16,160 nucleotides of DNA. Source: Bacteroidales bacterium UBA6340 (GTDB lineage Bacteria > Bacteroidota > Bacteroidia > Bacteroidales > Paludibacteraceae). The notes below the pieces were generated by a model. The model was not told the origin of the DNA. It ran no database searches and was given only the letters and a program-made list of their open reading frames with translations. Below, piece by piece: positions 8,492 through 16,098 of the stretch; position 1 is the stretch's first letter, and every line of letters begins with the position of its first letter. Made by a program: the position numbers and the translations under genes. The stretch lies in contig DJSG01000081.1 in assembly GCA_002440265.1 (NCBI GenBank), positions 29,196 to 45,355 of the forward strand, given 5' to 3'.

Positions 8492-11400
8492 TTGATTACT
8501 TTCTTGCCGTTAATGATGTACATACCTGCAGGTAGTTGGCTCTCGTCGGTGCCTAAGTACTGCCCCGTGACGGTGTAGATGCCCTGACGCATGGCGGGTG
8601 TGGTATCTGCACCTACCTCATCAACGCCCATCGGGAACTGAATGCCCTCACGTACGGGTACGCGCGTAGTATAGGTGTTGTTGGTGTTCGGCAGGGCATA
8701 TACCATCAGTCGCTCGTTGGAGTTGGAGACGATGTACAGGTTGCCCGCTGCATCAAAGTCCACACCCATAGTGTTGCCCGTAGTGCCCCACTCGATGATG
8801 CACTTCTCGGTGAGCGTGGGTGCACCCGTAGTCTCGTTGTAGGTTACGTCCCATACCTTCACGGTACCCTTTTCCGCACCTACGGCTATCATATTGCCGT
8901 CTGCACTGATACCCATACCGCCTTGGTGGGCACCGTCGATGCCGTTGTTGGCGATATTGAAGTCTATCTCGCCCTTGGCGTTCACGTGAATCAGAGCGGG
9001 AACAGCAGCACCACTATTGAAACGGTACTGGCTCATAAAGAAGCCTCCGCGCTGGTCATAAGCCAACTCGCCACTACCATTCTTCATGTGCGAACCCGTG
9101 TTGGCATCATCGAAGAACATTGCCGATGGTGCCGTGGTCCAAGGCAATGCCTCTTGCTCACCGATATTGTATTGGTTGATATTGCTGATTATAGACCCCA
9201 TACTATTGTCGCGGTCATACGTATAGAGCACCTCGTCTTTGCCGGTGCCGAGTACCACGCAACTCATCACGGGATTGCATATCACATCCTTTGAACCCGA
9301 TTTGACTTGCCCTGTGGATTTGCTGCGCTTGCCACTGAAGACAGGGGTGAAAGCACTGTCGGGTTTGGCGGGGTTCATCACATATACACCCGACGAACCG
9401 AAAGAGGAACTTGGTACAAACACATCGCCATCAGGAGCCACCGAGAGGCGTGCCAAGGCGAATTGGTAGGTGGCAGGTTCCTCTGCTCCCCACTCTACGG
9501 CACCTGTCCACGCCTTAGCCCCTTGGTTGGTAACATCCGTCAAGTCGTTGCCCAACACGAATATGCCTTTTTCCGAGTTGCGGAACGAGGGTGCCGTGCC
9601 TTCTGCGCACTGACCGCCTACCGAGTTGCTGACATATACACGTCCGAAATACGGGCTGGACGGGGTCTTGTCCACAGCCACACCGCGTGCGGCATAGAAC
9701 TGGAACACCTCGTCATCCGTGCTGATTTTGGCGGGGTAAGCAATAGCGCGTGTGGCAGCCGTAATGCTGTAGTGGTCGAACACCTTACCCATAAACGGGT
9801 TAGCCACCGTGTGTGCACCCTTGCTCAAGGCACCAATCACGTGTGTATCCACTATCTCGTTGTCCTTCTCAATCGTGATGCTCACATTGGTAGCGTCCTC
9901 ATTGAGACGGAAATAGAAGTTCGTGCCGTCGCAGTCCAACTCACCCGCGTAGATATTTGCCACCGGTGACGACAGCGATTGGAAGTGCTGCACACCCTCG
10001 CCGTCTGCCAACACGATAACGTGAATGGTATATCCGTCCACCCATGCCATGGTGCTCATATAGGCAGCCTCTGCTTCGCCCAAACCTTCTGCAGGATATT
10101 GGCTGCTGACCTCTTGCGCCTTGTCCATACCCTCGGTAACGTCATACAGGCGGAAGCCCACTTTTGCCTTGCCGTCGCTCACAGGACGCGCCATATAGTA
10201 GTGCCCTGCGTAGCAGAAGAAACTGACACCCGCAATATCGCACACGTTGCCAAACGGGTCAATGGTCAGTTGCTTGTCGGTATAATCTTCTTCTGTCTCT
10301 GCCATTGCAATGGCAGTCTTTTCGCCCTCTGCATCAGCATTGTACACAAGGCTGCAAACGGTCTTGCCTGTTCCTGTCATATAGCGGCTGCACCATGCCG
10401 AACCGCTGATGGAGAACGACTTGCCTTTTGCCGCCTCATTTTCAAACAGCACTGTCGGGTTCTGCATATTCTCGTCCCATATATAGAAGGTGCCCTTGTC
10501 TGCCACCTTGCCTACCAGGTAGTTGTCCGCACTGAAACCTATATCGCTCAGCACCACACCTTCGGGCATCGGCAGGGCGGTCTCGCCTGTCATGTCCGTG
10601 TTGTAACTCTTCACCACACCGCCAATCAGCATATAGCACTTGCCATTGCGGTACAGCGCACGCGTCACGCCTGCGGGACATGCCGCCTTCTCGCCCACTG
10701 TCTCAAACTCATAGTTGTCCAATGCCATCGCATCGCTCTCCGCACACGGGTAGTCCTCTGCCTGCAGACGAATATTCTTCAGTTGCATCTTCACGCCTGC
10801 TATCTCCTCGGCTTTCACGGTTACCTGCGTCTCCAAGGTGCTGTATTTATCCTTGCTTGCCACTACGCGGTAGTCACCGGGCTCCAAGTCATAGAAAGCA
10901 AACACACCGTTGTACCAGTCGTCGGTCGTCTTCTCGGCAATCTTCGTATCGCCTTTGTACAACTCCACTTTCGCACCGTTCAACGGCAACCACTGGTCGT
11001 CGCTGTTGGGCACATACACAAATTTCGGTTGGTTGAGTACGTCCACCAACTCATTGCTCGACTTCACCCAACCGCTAATCGTGGCGGTCTGCGGCAACTC
11101 GCGCTTGAACCACTTGTGGAAATGCTGGTACATACGCAGTGCTTCCAACTTGCAATAGTCGTCGTTGCACAGACGGTGTGTCTCCGGCGCGTAGTCATGG
11201 AAACTGCCCTCGCTCAAGAACCCCGGCACAGTCAGCGGACGCAGCACGCCCAACCCCATATCATCACCATAGAAACTCAAGTCACCGCGCAGGATAGGAG
11301 CCGGACTGGTCCATACCGTCAGCGGGTTGGTTATCTGTATCCCGCCGCTGCTGGCTGCCATCTGGTCGCTCTGTGCCACGGTCGGCTCGCCTGTTCTGCC

Positions 11401-12294
11401 GTGATACAGCATCAGCAGGTAGTTGGTCTGCGAGTTCAGCGCATTGGAGTGTATCGAGATAAAGTGGTCCACATTATTGGCATTCGCCTCTTCGGCAATC
11501 GCACTCAAGTCGCGGTCATCGCCGTTCTCCAACTCTTTCAACTCCTCTGCCGTCGCATTCGGATAGTATTTCACATCGCGGTTACCCGATTTGTTCGTCG
11601 TGCGCGACATAATCACCGTTGCACCCGCTTTCTCCAGCATATCGCGGAGTGCCAAGCCCTTCACGAGGTTCGAGTTGCTCTCCCAGTAGCCTTTCGGGTT
11701 GGTCCATACCTCAGGTACGGGTATCGTCCATATACTGCGGTCGTTGGCATCATGCCCGCCGTGCCCGGGATTGATGTATATCTTTATGCCTTTCAGCCCC
11801 GCTTCTTGCTGTGCCTCATGGCGGGCTGCCAAACGCGCTGCCTGACGCTTCTTCTCGGCTGCCAGACGCACATTCTCCGCCTCTATGAACACTTGCTTCT
11901 CCACCGTGCTGAGGTCGCGGGTGTCGCGCCCGTCTATACTGCGCGCGATATAGCGGATATGGTCTATCTCGTCATGCCCCGTATAGAACTCCTGCATACC
12001 TGCCACATGGCGGTTGTCTATCCATTTCGGCGCATTCATACGACCCATCGACTGCACGTGCTTTCCGTCTATGTCGCACACAAACGTGCCATAACGTGCC
12101 GTAACATACACCAAGTGCTGCTCATCGGGCGATACGCTTGCCCAGAAATAACTGGCATCCTCGCCATTCGGCGTCAGCACATAACTCTGACCGTCACGCA
12201 TAACCACCATCTTCCGGTCTTCAATCGTAACGCTCGTCCGGGCAAAGGCAACTATCGCTGCCACCAACCCTAAAAGAGTAAAGAATTTTCTCAT
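8488..12294 (-). CDS. Giant multidomain N-acetylmuramoyl-L-alanine amidase (Amidase_3), secreted
   Basis: This 1268-aa protein should cut the MurNAc-L-alanine bond of peptidoglycan. Residues 1-18 form a signal peptide. Residues about 20-130 look like PD40/TolB-type propeller blades (SVSPDEQHLVYVTARYGTFV), followed by a charged helix (133-166). The Amidase_3 domain spans about 168-398. It has the expected zinc ligands H178 (NPGHGGH), E205 (YWESN) and H282 (SIHSNA), and catalytic E362 (FLSEGSFHDY). Residues about 403-507 resemble a carboxypeptidase-regulatory-like beta-sandwich (YNGVFAFYDLEPGDYRVVAS). Residues about 515-1205 are propeller-like, and 785-1205 are homologous to the orphan protein at 14479-15939. 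The tail (QGIYTVTGQYL... LPAGMYIINGKKVIK) resembles a Por-type sorting domain. It starts 32 bases after the GHL10 gene and overlaps the SusC start. Catalytic residues are intact. Amidases of this family are usually far shorter. Confidence 0.94.
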   Translation of the reverse strand: MRKFFTLLGLVAAIVAFARTSVTIEDRKMVVMRDGQSYVLTPNGEDASYFWASVSPDEQHLVYVTARYGTFVCDIDGKHVQSMGRMNAPKWIDNRHVAGMQEFYTGHDEIDHIRYIARSIDGRDTRDLSTVEKQVFIEAENVRLAAEKKRQAARLAARHEAQQEAGLKGIKIYINPGHGGHDANDRSIWTIPVPEVWTNPKGYWESNSNLVKGLALRDMLEKAGATVIMSRTTNKSGNRDVKYYPNATAEELKELENGDDRDLSAIAEEANANNVDHFISIHSNALNSQTNYLLMLYHGRTGEPTVAQSDQMAASSGGIQITNPLTVWTSPAPILRGDLSFYGDDMGLGVLRPLTVPGFLSEGSFHDYAPETHRLCNDDYCKLEALRMYQHFHKWFKRELPQTATISGWVKSSNELVDVLNQPKFVYVPNSDDQWLPLNGAKVELYKGDTKIAEKTTDDWYNGVFAFYDLEPGDYRVVASKDKYSTLETQVTVKAEEIAGVKMQLKNIRLQAEDYPCAESDAMALDNYEFETVGEKAACPAGVTRALYRNGKCYMLIGGVVKSYNTDMTGETALPMPEGVVLSDIGFSADNYLVGKVADKGTFYIWDENMQNPTVLFENEAAKGKSFSISGSAWCSRYMTGTGKTVCSLVYNADAEGEKTAIAMAETEEDYTDKQLTIDPFGNVCDIAGVSFFCYAGHYYMARPVSDGKAKVGFRLYDVTEGMDKAQEVSSQYPAEGLGEAEAAYMSTMAWVDGYTIHVIVLADGEGVQHFQSLSSPVANIYAGELDCDGTNFYFRLNEDATNVSITIEKDNEIVDTHVIGALSKGAHTVANPFMGKVFDHYSITAATRAIAYPAKISTDDEVFQFYAARGVAVDKTPSSPYFGRVYVSNSVGGQCAEGTAPSFRNSEKGIFVLGNDLTDVTNQGAKAWTGAVEWGAEEPATYQFALARLSVAPDGDVFVPSSSFGSSGVYVMNPAKPDSAFTPVFSGKRSKSTGQVKSGSKDVICNPVMSCVVLGTGKDEVLYTYDRDNSMGSIISNINQYNIGEQEALPWTTAPSAMFFDDANTGSHMKNGSGELAYDQRGGFFMSQYRFNSGAAVPALIHVNAKGEIDFNIANNGIDGAHQGGMGISADGNMIAVGAEKGTVKVWDVTYNETTGAPTLTEKCIIEWGTTGNTMGVDFDAAGNLYIVSNSNERLMVYALPNTNNTYTTRVPVREGIQFPMGVDEVGADTTPAMRQGIYTVTGQYLGTDESQLPAGMYIINGKKVIK

Positions 12295-12326
12295 ACTTGT
12301 AGGTATTAGAATGTTAATATCTCAGT

Positions 12327-14264
12327 TTACTGTTTGTCTTTCAGCACATTGCCTTGCGCATCGTACACACGTCCGTTGTGCTCTATACGCAGCACACCGT
12401 CCTCCATCCACTTGCGACTTACCGGTTGTACCCCGTCTGTACCGATATTCTCCACCGCGTCAGCAGTAGAGAATATCACTTTGCGCACCTCGCTCCAACA
12501 GTCGCCCGAGTTCGGGATACGCGTCTTCACACGCCAATAATATGTCCCTAACGGCAGGTGCTGCAGGTTCTGCCGCATATCCGTAGAGAAAGACGTGCCT
12601 GTCATTTCCTGTGCCATCACGATGTCCGTCATCGCCTCGTCGCGTGCCACTTGCAGCACGTAACTGTCTGCTTTCGGCACAAACGTCCACTGGAATACAA
12701 AGGGCAACTTCCTTGCATCGCCGTCATTCGGGCTTACCGGCGTGGTGCTCACGGCTTCCGTCTTGTCCTCGCCCAAGATGCGCAGCGCATACTCATTGTT
12801 ATACTTGTCCATCACGCTCACGGCTATCCTGTAGCCGCTCTCCGTCATGCCCTCAGGCAGCGTGAATGTCTTGTTGTAAGTTATGCCGAGCAGTGCCTCG
12901 CCCAACGAGTACACGCCCACACGGTTGCGGAAACTGTTTGCCACTGCATACACCGCGAAATGCACATCGTCGTCCGTGTGCGTCCATGTCAGTGTGCGCC
13001 CGTTCTGCTGCAGGTTCTCCACCATGGCGCGCTCCCGTGCAGGCTTCCAGTTGATGGCAGGCGGCAACGCAGGGTATCGGAACTCGTCTGCCAGGAAAGC
13101 CTTGCGCAGTTTCTTGTCGTATATCCAACCCATTGTCTGATAGAACACCGCCCCGGGCGCATTATCCGTCACCGTGCGGTTCAGTTGTGCCTGCTGCTGC
13201 ATCTCACTCACACTGAATGCCCCGCTCTCATAGCGGTATATCGCCATACTCGAATAGAAATGCTTGCCGAAGCGGTTGCACATATCCCCCCACCATTTGC
13301 TCAGCGTCTTGTAGTCTTGCGCACCGCCTATCTTCCAGTACAACTGCGGCGACAGATAGTCCACCGTCCCTTCTTCCAACCATGCCACGGGGTCGCAGTA
13401 TATCTCCTGGTACATATTCCCGCCCGAGATGTTGCTCGGCAGTGTGTAGCCGCGTTGCTTTGCCACCGCGTAGTTGGTCGTCCATATCCCGAATGGCGAC
13501 ACACCGAAGGTCACCCACGGCTTCACAGCCTGAATGGTGTCATACACCTCTTTCACCATCTTGTTCACATTCTGCCTGCGCCAGTCGTCCACACTGATGT
13601 CACTCGGTTTCAACTTCCGCACGCTGGCAGAGTCCTGGTTGGTCGTACCCCCGTATGGATAGAAATAGTCGTCCATCAAGATACCATCGATGTCATAGTG
13701 TGCCAGAATGTCGCCCACCACGTTTTTTATCTGCTGCCTCACCTCGGGCAACGCGGGGTCCAGAATGATGTCGCTCTTGTACCACAGCAGCCACTCGGGG
13801 TGCGAGTGCTTGTAGTTCAGCCGCGTGGTATCATTATTCCCCGTCCAGTCATAACTGCCTCGCGAGCCGTAGCGGTAGGGGTTTATCCATCCGTGGCAAC
13901 TCAGTCCGCGCTTGTGGCACTCCTCTATGCAGAACGCCAGCGGGTCATAGCCGGGGTCCACACCGCGTCCGCGGTTGAGGTAACTCGACCACGGCTCATA
14001 ACTCGACTTGTACAGCGCGTCACATGCGGGACGGATATGGAAGAACACCGTATTCATATTCATCGACTGAATCGAATCCAACATACGCACCAGGTCTTTC
14101 TTCTGCGCGTCCGCACCTATGGTGCCTGCCTTGGGCCAGTCGATATTCGCCACACTCGTCAGCCATGTCGCACGCATCTCACGCTTCGGACTGGCAGCAA
14201 AACTCACAGGTGTGAGCATCACCATAGCACACACCACCGACAATAATGCCCATAATCTCTTCAT
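12327..14264 (-). CDS. GHL10 (DUF187) family glycoside hydrolase with Fn3-like domains
   Basis: This 645-aa secreted enzyme has a signal peptide (1-24, ending SFAA). A GHL10 TIM-barrel domain covers about 27-345, with REMRATWLTSVANIDWP (28-44), FHIRPACDALY (75-85), DIDGILMDDYFYPYGG (191-206), FGVSPFGIW (253-261) and VDYLSPQLYW (301-310). The acidic cluster D191/D193/D198/D199 is a likely active-site region. Two Fn3-like modules follow (about 420-497 and 505-600), the second with SYVLQVARDEAM and GTYYWRVKT. The C-terminal 28 residues match the tail of the protein at 14479-15939. E. coli DigH (YddW), in the same family, is reported to hydrolyse denuded peptidoglycan glycans, a good fit beside an amidase. 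I chose the start at 14264 (MKRLWALL) because it begins a signal peptide. The frame is open up to 14543, but that extension crosses the divergent promoter region. This is the first gene of the operon. Confidence 0.92.
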   Translation of the reverse strand: MKRLWALLSVVCAMVMLTPVSFAASPKREMRATWLTSVANIDWPKAGTIGADAQKKDLVRMLDSIQSMNMNTVFFHIRPACDALYKSSYEPWSSYLNRGRGVDPGYDPLAFCIEECHKRGLSCHGWINPYRYGSRGSYDWTGNNDTTRLNYKHSHPEWLLWYKSDIILDPALPEVRQQIKNVVGDILAHYDIDGILMDDYFYPYGGTTNQDSASVRKLKPSDISVDDWRRQNVNKMVKEVYDTIQAVKPWVTFGVSPFGIWTTNYAVAKQRGYTLPSNISGGNMYQEIYCDPVAWLEEGTVDYLSPQLYWKIGGAQDYKTLSKWWGDMCNRFGKHFYSSMAIYRYESGAFSVSEMQQQAQLNRTVTDNAPGAVFYQTMGWIYDKKLRKAFLADEFRYPALPPAINWKPARERAMVENLQQNGRTLTWTHTDDDVHFAVYAVANSFRNRVGVYSLGEALLGITYNKTFTLPEGMTESGYRIAVSVMDKYNNEYALRILGEDKTEAVSTTPVSPNDGDARKLPFVFQWTFVPKADSYVLQVARDEAMTDIVMAQEMTGTSFSTDMRQNLQHLPLGTYYWRVKTRIPNSGDCWSEVRKVIFSTADAVENIGTDGVQPVSRKWMEDGVLRIEHNGRVYDAQGNVLKDKQ

Positions 14265-14478
14265 CGTTATGTATCTCGTTATTTGTTTACTCAACGGTAT
14301 TATGTTGGTTTTTTGTATATTACAAACAGACCATCCCCCTCTCTCGTCCCCTTTGTACCTCATTATGGGTGGTATCACATAAACGACCGTTTCTTTGATA
14401 CCATGAAAATGTGATAAAGGGGGGTGATTGGGGTAATAAGCATAAGCAATAATTATTAACTTATAAATCTGTAATTTT
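14265..14478. promoter_or_regulatory. Divergent intergenic region with overlapping inverted repeats
   Basis: These 214 bases must carry the promoters of both the operon (minus) and the orphan gene (plus). TGGTATCA (14370-14377) pairs with TGATACCA (14396-14403). TATCACAT (14373-14380) pairs with ATGTGATA (14409-14416). Both are perfect 8-base arms that share the TATCA core, so only one pairing can form at a time in RNA. CCCCTTT (14348-14354) can also pair with AAAGGGG (14416-14422). For the operon, a near-consensus -7 box TACCGTTG (14299-14292) with TTTG at 14326-14323 has a 23-base spacer, longer than usual. No good -7 box is visible for the plus-strand gene; its leader just before the ATG is AT-rich, as is common in this phylum. 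Confidence 0.5.
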
Positions 14479-15939
14479 ATGAAGAAAATTTCACTTCTTT
14501 TGGCTGCTTTGGTGATGACCGCGGCAGCGGGTTTGAACACCATCAGCGCACAGCGCGTATGGGCTTACGGGCTGAGTTTATCACAAGAAAATGCGTCTTA
14601 CACTTTTGCCTTTACGGCAGTGACAGATGCTACCGAGGCTAACCTCGTGTTTACTGATGCAGAAGGCAAAGAGGTTGGTAAAGTGGCTGTCAAGGATGTT
14701 AAGCAGGGCGCAAACACAGTTACATTGACGACAGACCAAATCCCAGGCAAAGATGTTACTCTCAATTGGGCTGTAGAGTTGAAAGGTGCTGCTATTGAGA
14801 CACTGACGGAAGTAACTGATGTAGAGAAGGGTATCTATAATTTCTACATTCCGCAAGGTGTGGCTGTTGATAACAACCCTGAGTCTGAAAATTTCGGCAA
14901 TATCTATATTGCAGAGCCTCAGTATAATGAACAAGCAGATGGTGGGACTGATAGAACAAAGACACAGAAACCCGGTATCTTTACATACGATGCATTGTTG
15001 AATGAGTTGAATACAACGAATGTTGGCTATTTACCTGCAAATATAACGCTGGCAAATACCAATCGCCAAGAAATACATCGTATTGCCGTTCGCCCTACAG
15101 ATGGTTTGGTTGCTTTCGCACACAATGTGGCTCCCACTGCAGTATGGACAGTTCCTGCAACAGGTGATGCTGTGAATATGATTGAAGGTGTATCAGAGAT
15201 TACTCTTGCAAACTCGTTGTGCTTTGACGAGAAAGGTGTGCTGTATGTATTGGATAATGCTAATACTACCACGGGTGGTACTATTTACAAGGTAGAGAAT
15301 GGCAAGGCTACAAAGATTATCCAAAGTACTGTTTGGGCAAACGCAGACAATGCTATAACTTCGGATGGTCGTGGTGGTCTCTGGGTAGCGCAACATCGTT
15401 GGGCTCTTGACGCGTATAATGCTTTGACCCACGTAAACGCAAAGGGCGAAATTGACTATGCCGTTAATAGTTCTGCTGATAAAGCCATTACCAGTATGTT
15501 TGATAGAGACTATAGTATGTCTACTCGTGGTCAATTGGCATACGACACAAAAAGAAATGTGTTGGGATTTGGAGGTAACAAGAAAGTGACCTTGTTTGAT
15601 GTGACCTATAATGCCGAAACGGGTGTACCTACACTTGTTAAGGGTGTTCAAACTGCTGCTTTGGGAGGCAATATAGATGGTGTAGCCTTTGACTACGCAG
15701 GAGATTTGCTTGTATTATGCGCTTCTGTTGAGCGTTTCTATAAATTTGCAGTGCCTACTACGGACAATAGTATCGTAGTGCCCGCACAGAAATCACAGAC
15801 TATTGTAAAGAGTACAGGCACATTCGTTGACAATACTGAGGTGGCTATGCCGCAAGCGCAGAAAGTGGTTCGCAACGGGCAAGTGTATATTGTTCGTGAC
15901 AATGTGATGTATGATATGATGGGACAAGTGGTAGAGTAA
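14479..15939 (+). CDS. Secreted propeller-like protein of unknown function, homologous to the amidase C-terminus
   Basis: This 486-aa protein has a signal peptide (about 1-24, ending TISA). After a beta-rich segment (30-105), residues about 120-430 look like a six- or seven-bladed propeller (PQGVAVDNNPESENFGNIYIA, CFDEKGVLYVLDNAN, GVAFDYAGDLLVLCASVERF). Nearly the whole length aligns with amidase residues 785-1205; examples are HVNAKGEIDY versus HVNAKGEIDF and DVTYNAETGVPTL versus DVTYNETTGAPTL. The C-terminal 25 residues (462-486, KVVRNGQVYIVRD... YDMMGQVVE) match the GHL10 tail without gaps, suggesting a common sorting signal. No catalytic motif is recognised. It is transcribed away from the operon and is more AT-rich than it (38% GC at 15481-15540, against 57% at 5341-5400), while its first 100 bases are GC-rich. 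Ligand binding or cell-wall binding is possible but unproven. Confidence 0.9.
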   Translation: MKKISLLLAALVMTAAAGLNTISAQRVWAYGLSLSQENASYTFAFTAVTDATEANLVFTDAEGKEVGKVAVKDVKQGANTVTLTTDQIPGKDVTLNWAVELKGAAIETLTEVTDVEKGIYNFYIPQGVAVDNNPESENFGNIYIAEPQYNEQADGGTDRTKTQKPGIFTYDALLNELNTTNVGYLPANITLANTNRQEIHRIAVRPTDGLVAFAHNVAPTAVWTVPATGDAVNMIEGVSEITLANSLCFDEKGVLYVLDNANTTTGGTIYKVENGKATKIIQSTVWANADNAITSDGRGGLWVAQHRWALDAYNALTHVNAKGEIDYAVNSSADKAITSMFDRDYSMSTRGQLAYDTKRNVLGFGGNKKVTLFDVTYNAETGVPTLVKGVQTAALGGNIDGVAFDYAGDLLVLCASVERFYKFAVPTTDNSIVVPAQKSQTIVKSTGTFVDNTEVAMPQAQKVVRNGQVYIVRDNVMYDMMGQVVE

Positions 15940-15975
15940 GGAATACCACAGAACCGTCTTAATTGATATTCGGTT

Positions 15976-16015
15976 AAGGACTGCCGTGCAGAGATGTGCG
16001 GCAGTCTTTGTGTTG
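15976..16015 (+). terminator. Intrinsic terminator after the orphan propeller gene
   Basis: AAGGACTGCCG (15976-15986) pairs with CGGCAGTCTTT (15999-16009), with one G-U wobble. The stem continues through TGCA/TGTG pairs to a GAGA tetraloop (15991-15994), for about 15 base pairs in all. It is followed by TTTGTGTT. It begins 37 bases after the stop codon of the plus-strand gene. Confidence 0.85.
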
Positions 16016-16065
16016 TATAAGAAAAGGGTTATAGTTCGGGTAGTATAGGCTATGGGCAGATAGAA

Positions 16066-16098
16066 AAATAGGAAAGATTTAGCAAAATTTTCCTATTT
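16066..16098. terminator. AT-rich hairpin, possible bidirectional terminator
   Basis: AAATAGGAAA (16066-16075) and TTTCCTATTT (16089-16098) form a perfect 10-base stem that can extend inward past one mismatch to a short loop. A-rich sequence precedes it and T-rich sequence follows, so it could end transcripts on either strand, for example one entering from a gene to the right of the window. No gene is seen between 15940 and the window end. Confidence 0.55.

Noticed and set aside
9979..14246. Very long open frames on the plus strand opposite the amidase and GHL10 genes (for example 9979-12273 and 12558-14246).
   Set aside because: Their products are rich in His/Arg/Cys/Val without any recognisable domain or signal peptide. 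They lie exactly antisense to well-supported genes and are explained by GC-rich codon bias.
14292..14326. TACCGTTG with upstream TTTG as the main operon promoter.
   Set aside because: The -7 box has one mismatch and the 23-base spacer is longer than the usual 19-21, so I mention it only as a weak candidate and do not list it as a promoter.
14373..14416. TATCACAT...ATGTGATA considered as a CRP-type operator.
   Set aside because: The half-sites are in the reverse order (TCACA then TGTGA) and too far apart for a CRP site.
14265..14543. The reading frame of the GHL10 gene stays open upstream to an ATG at 14543, adding 93 residues.
   Set aside because: The extension has no domain-like sequence, crosses the divergent intergenic region and runs into the plus-strand gene. 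The ATG at 14264 starts a clean signal peptide.
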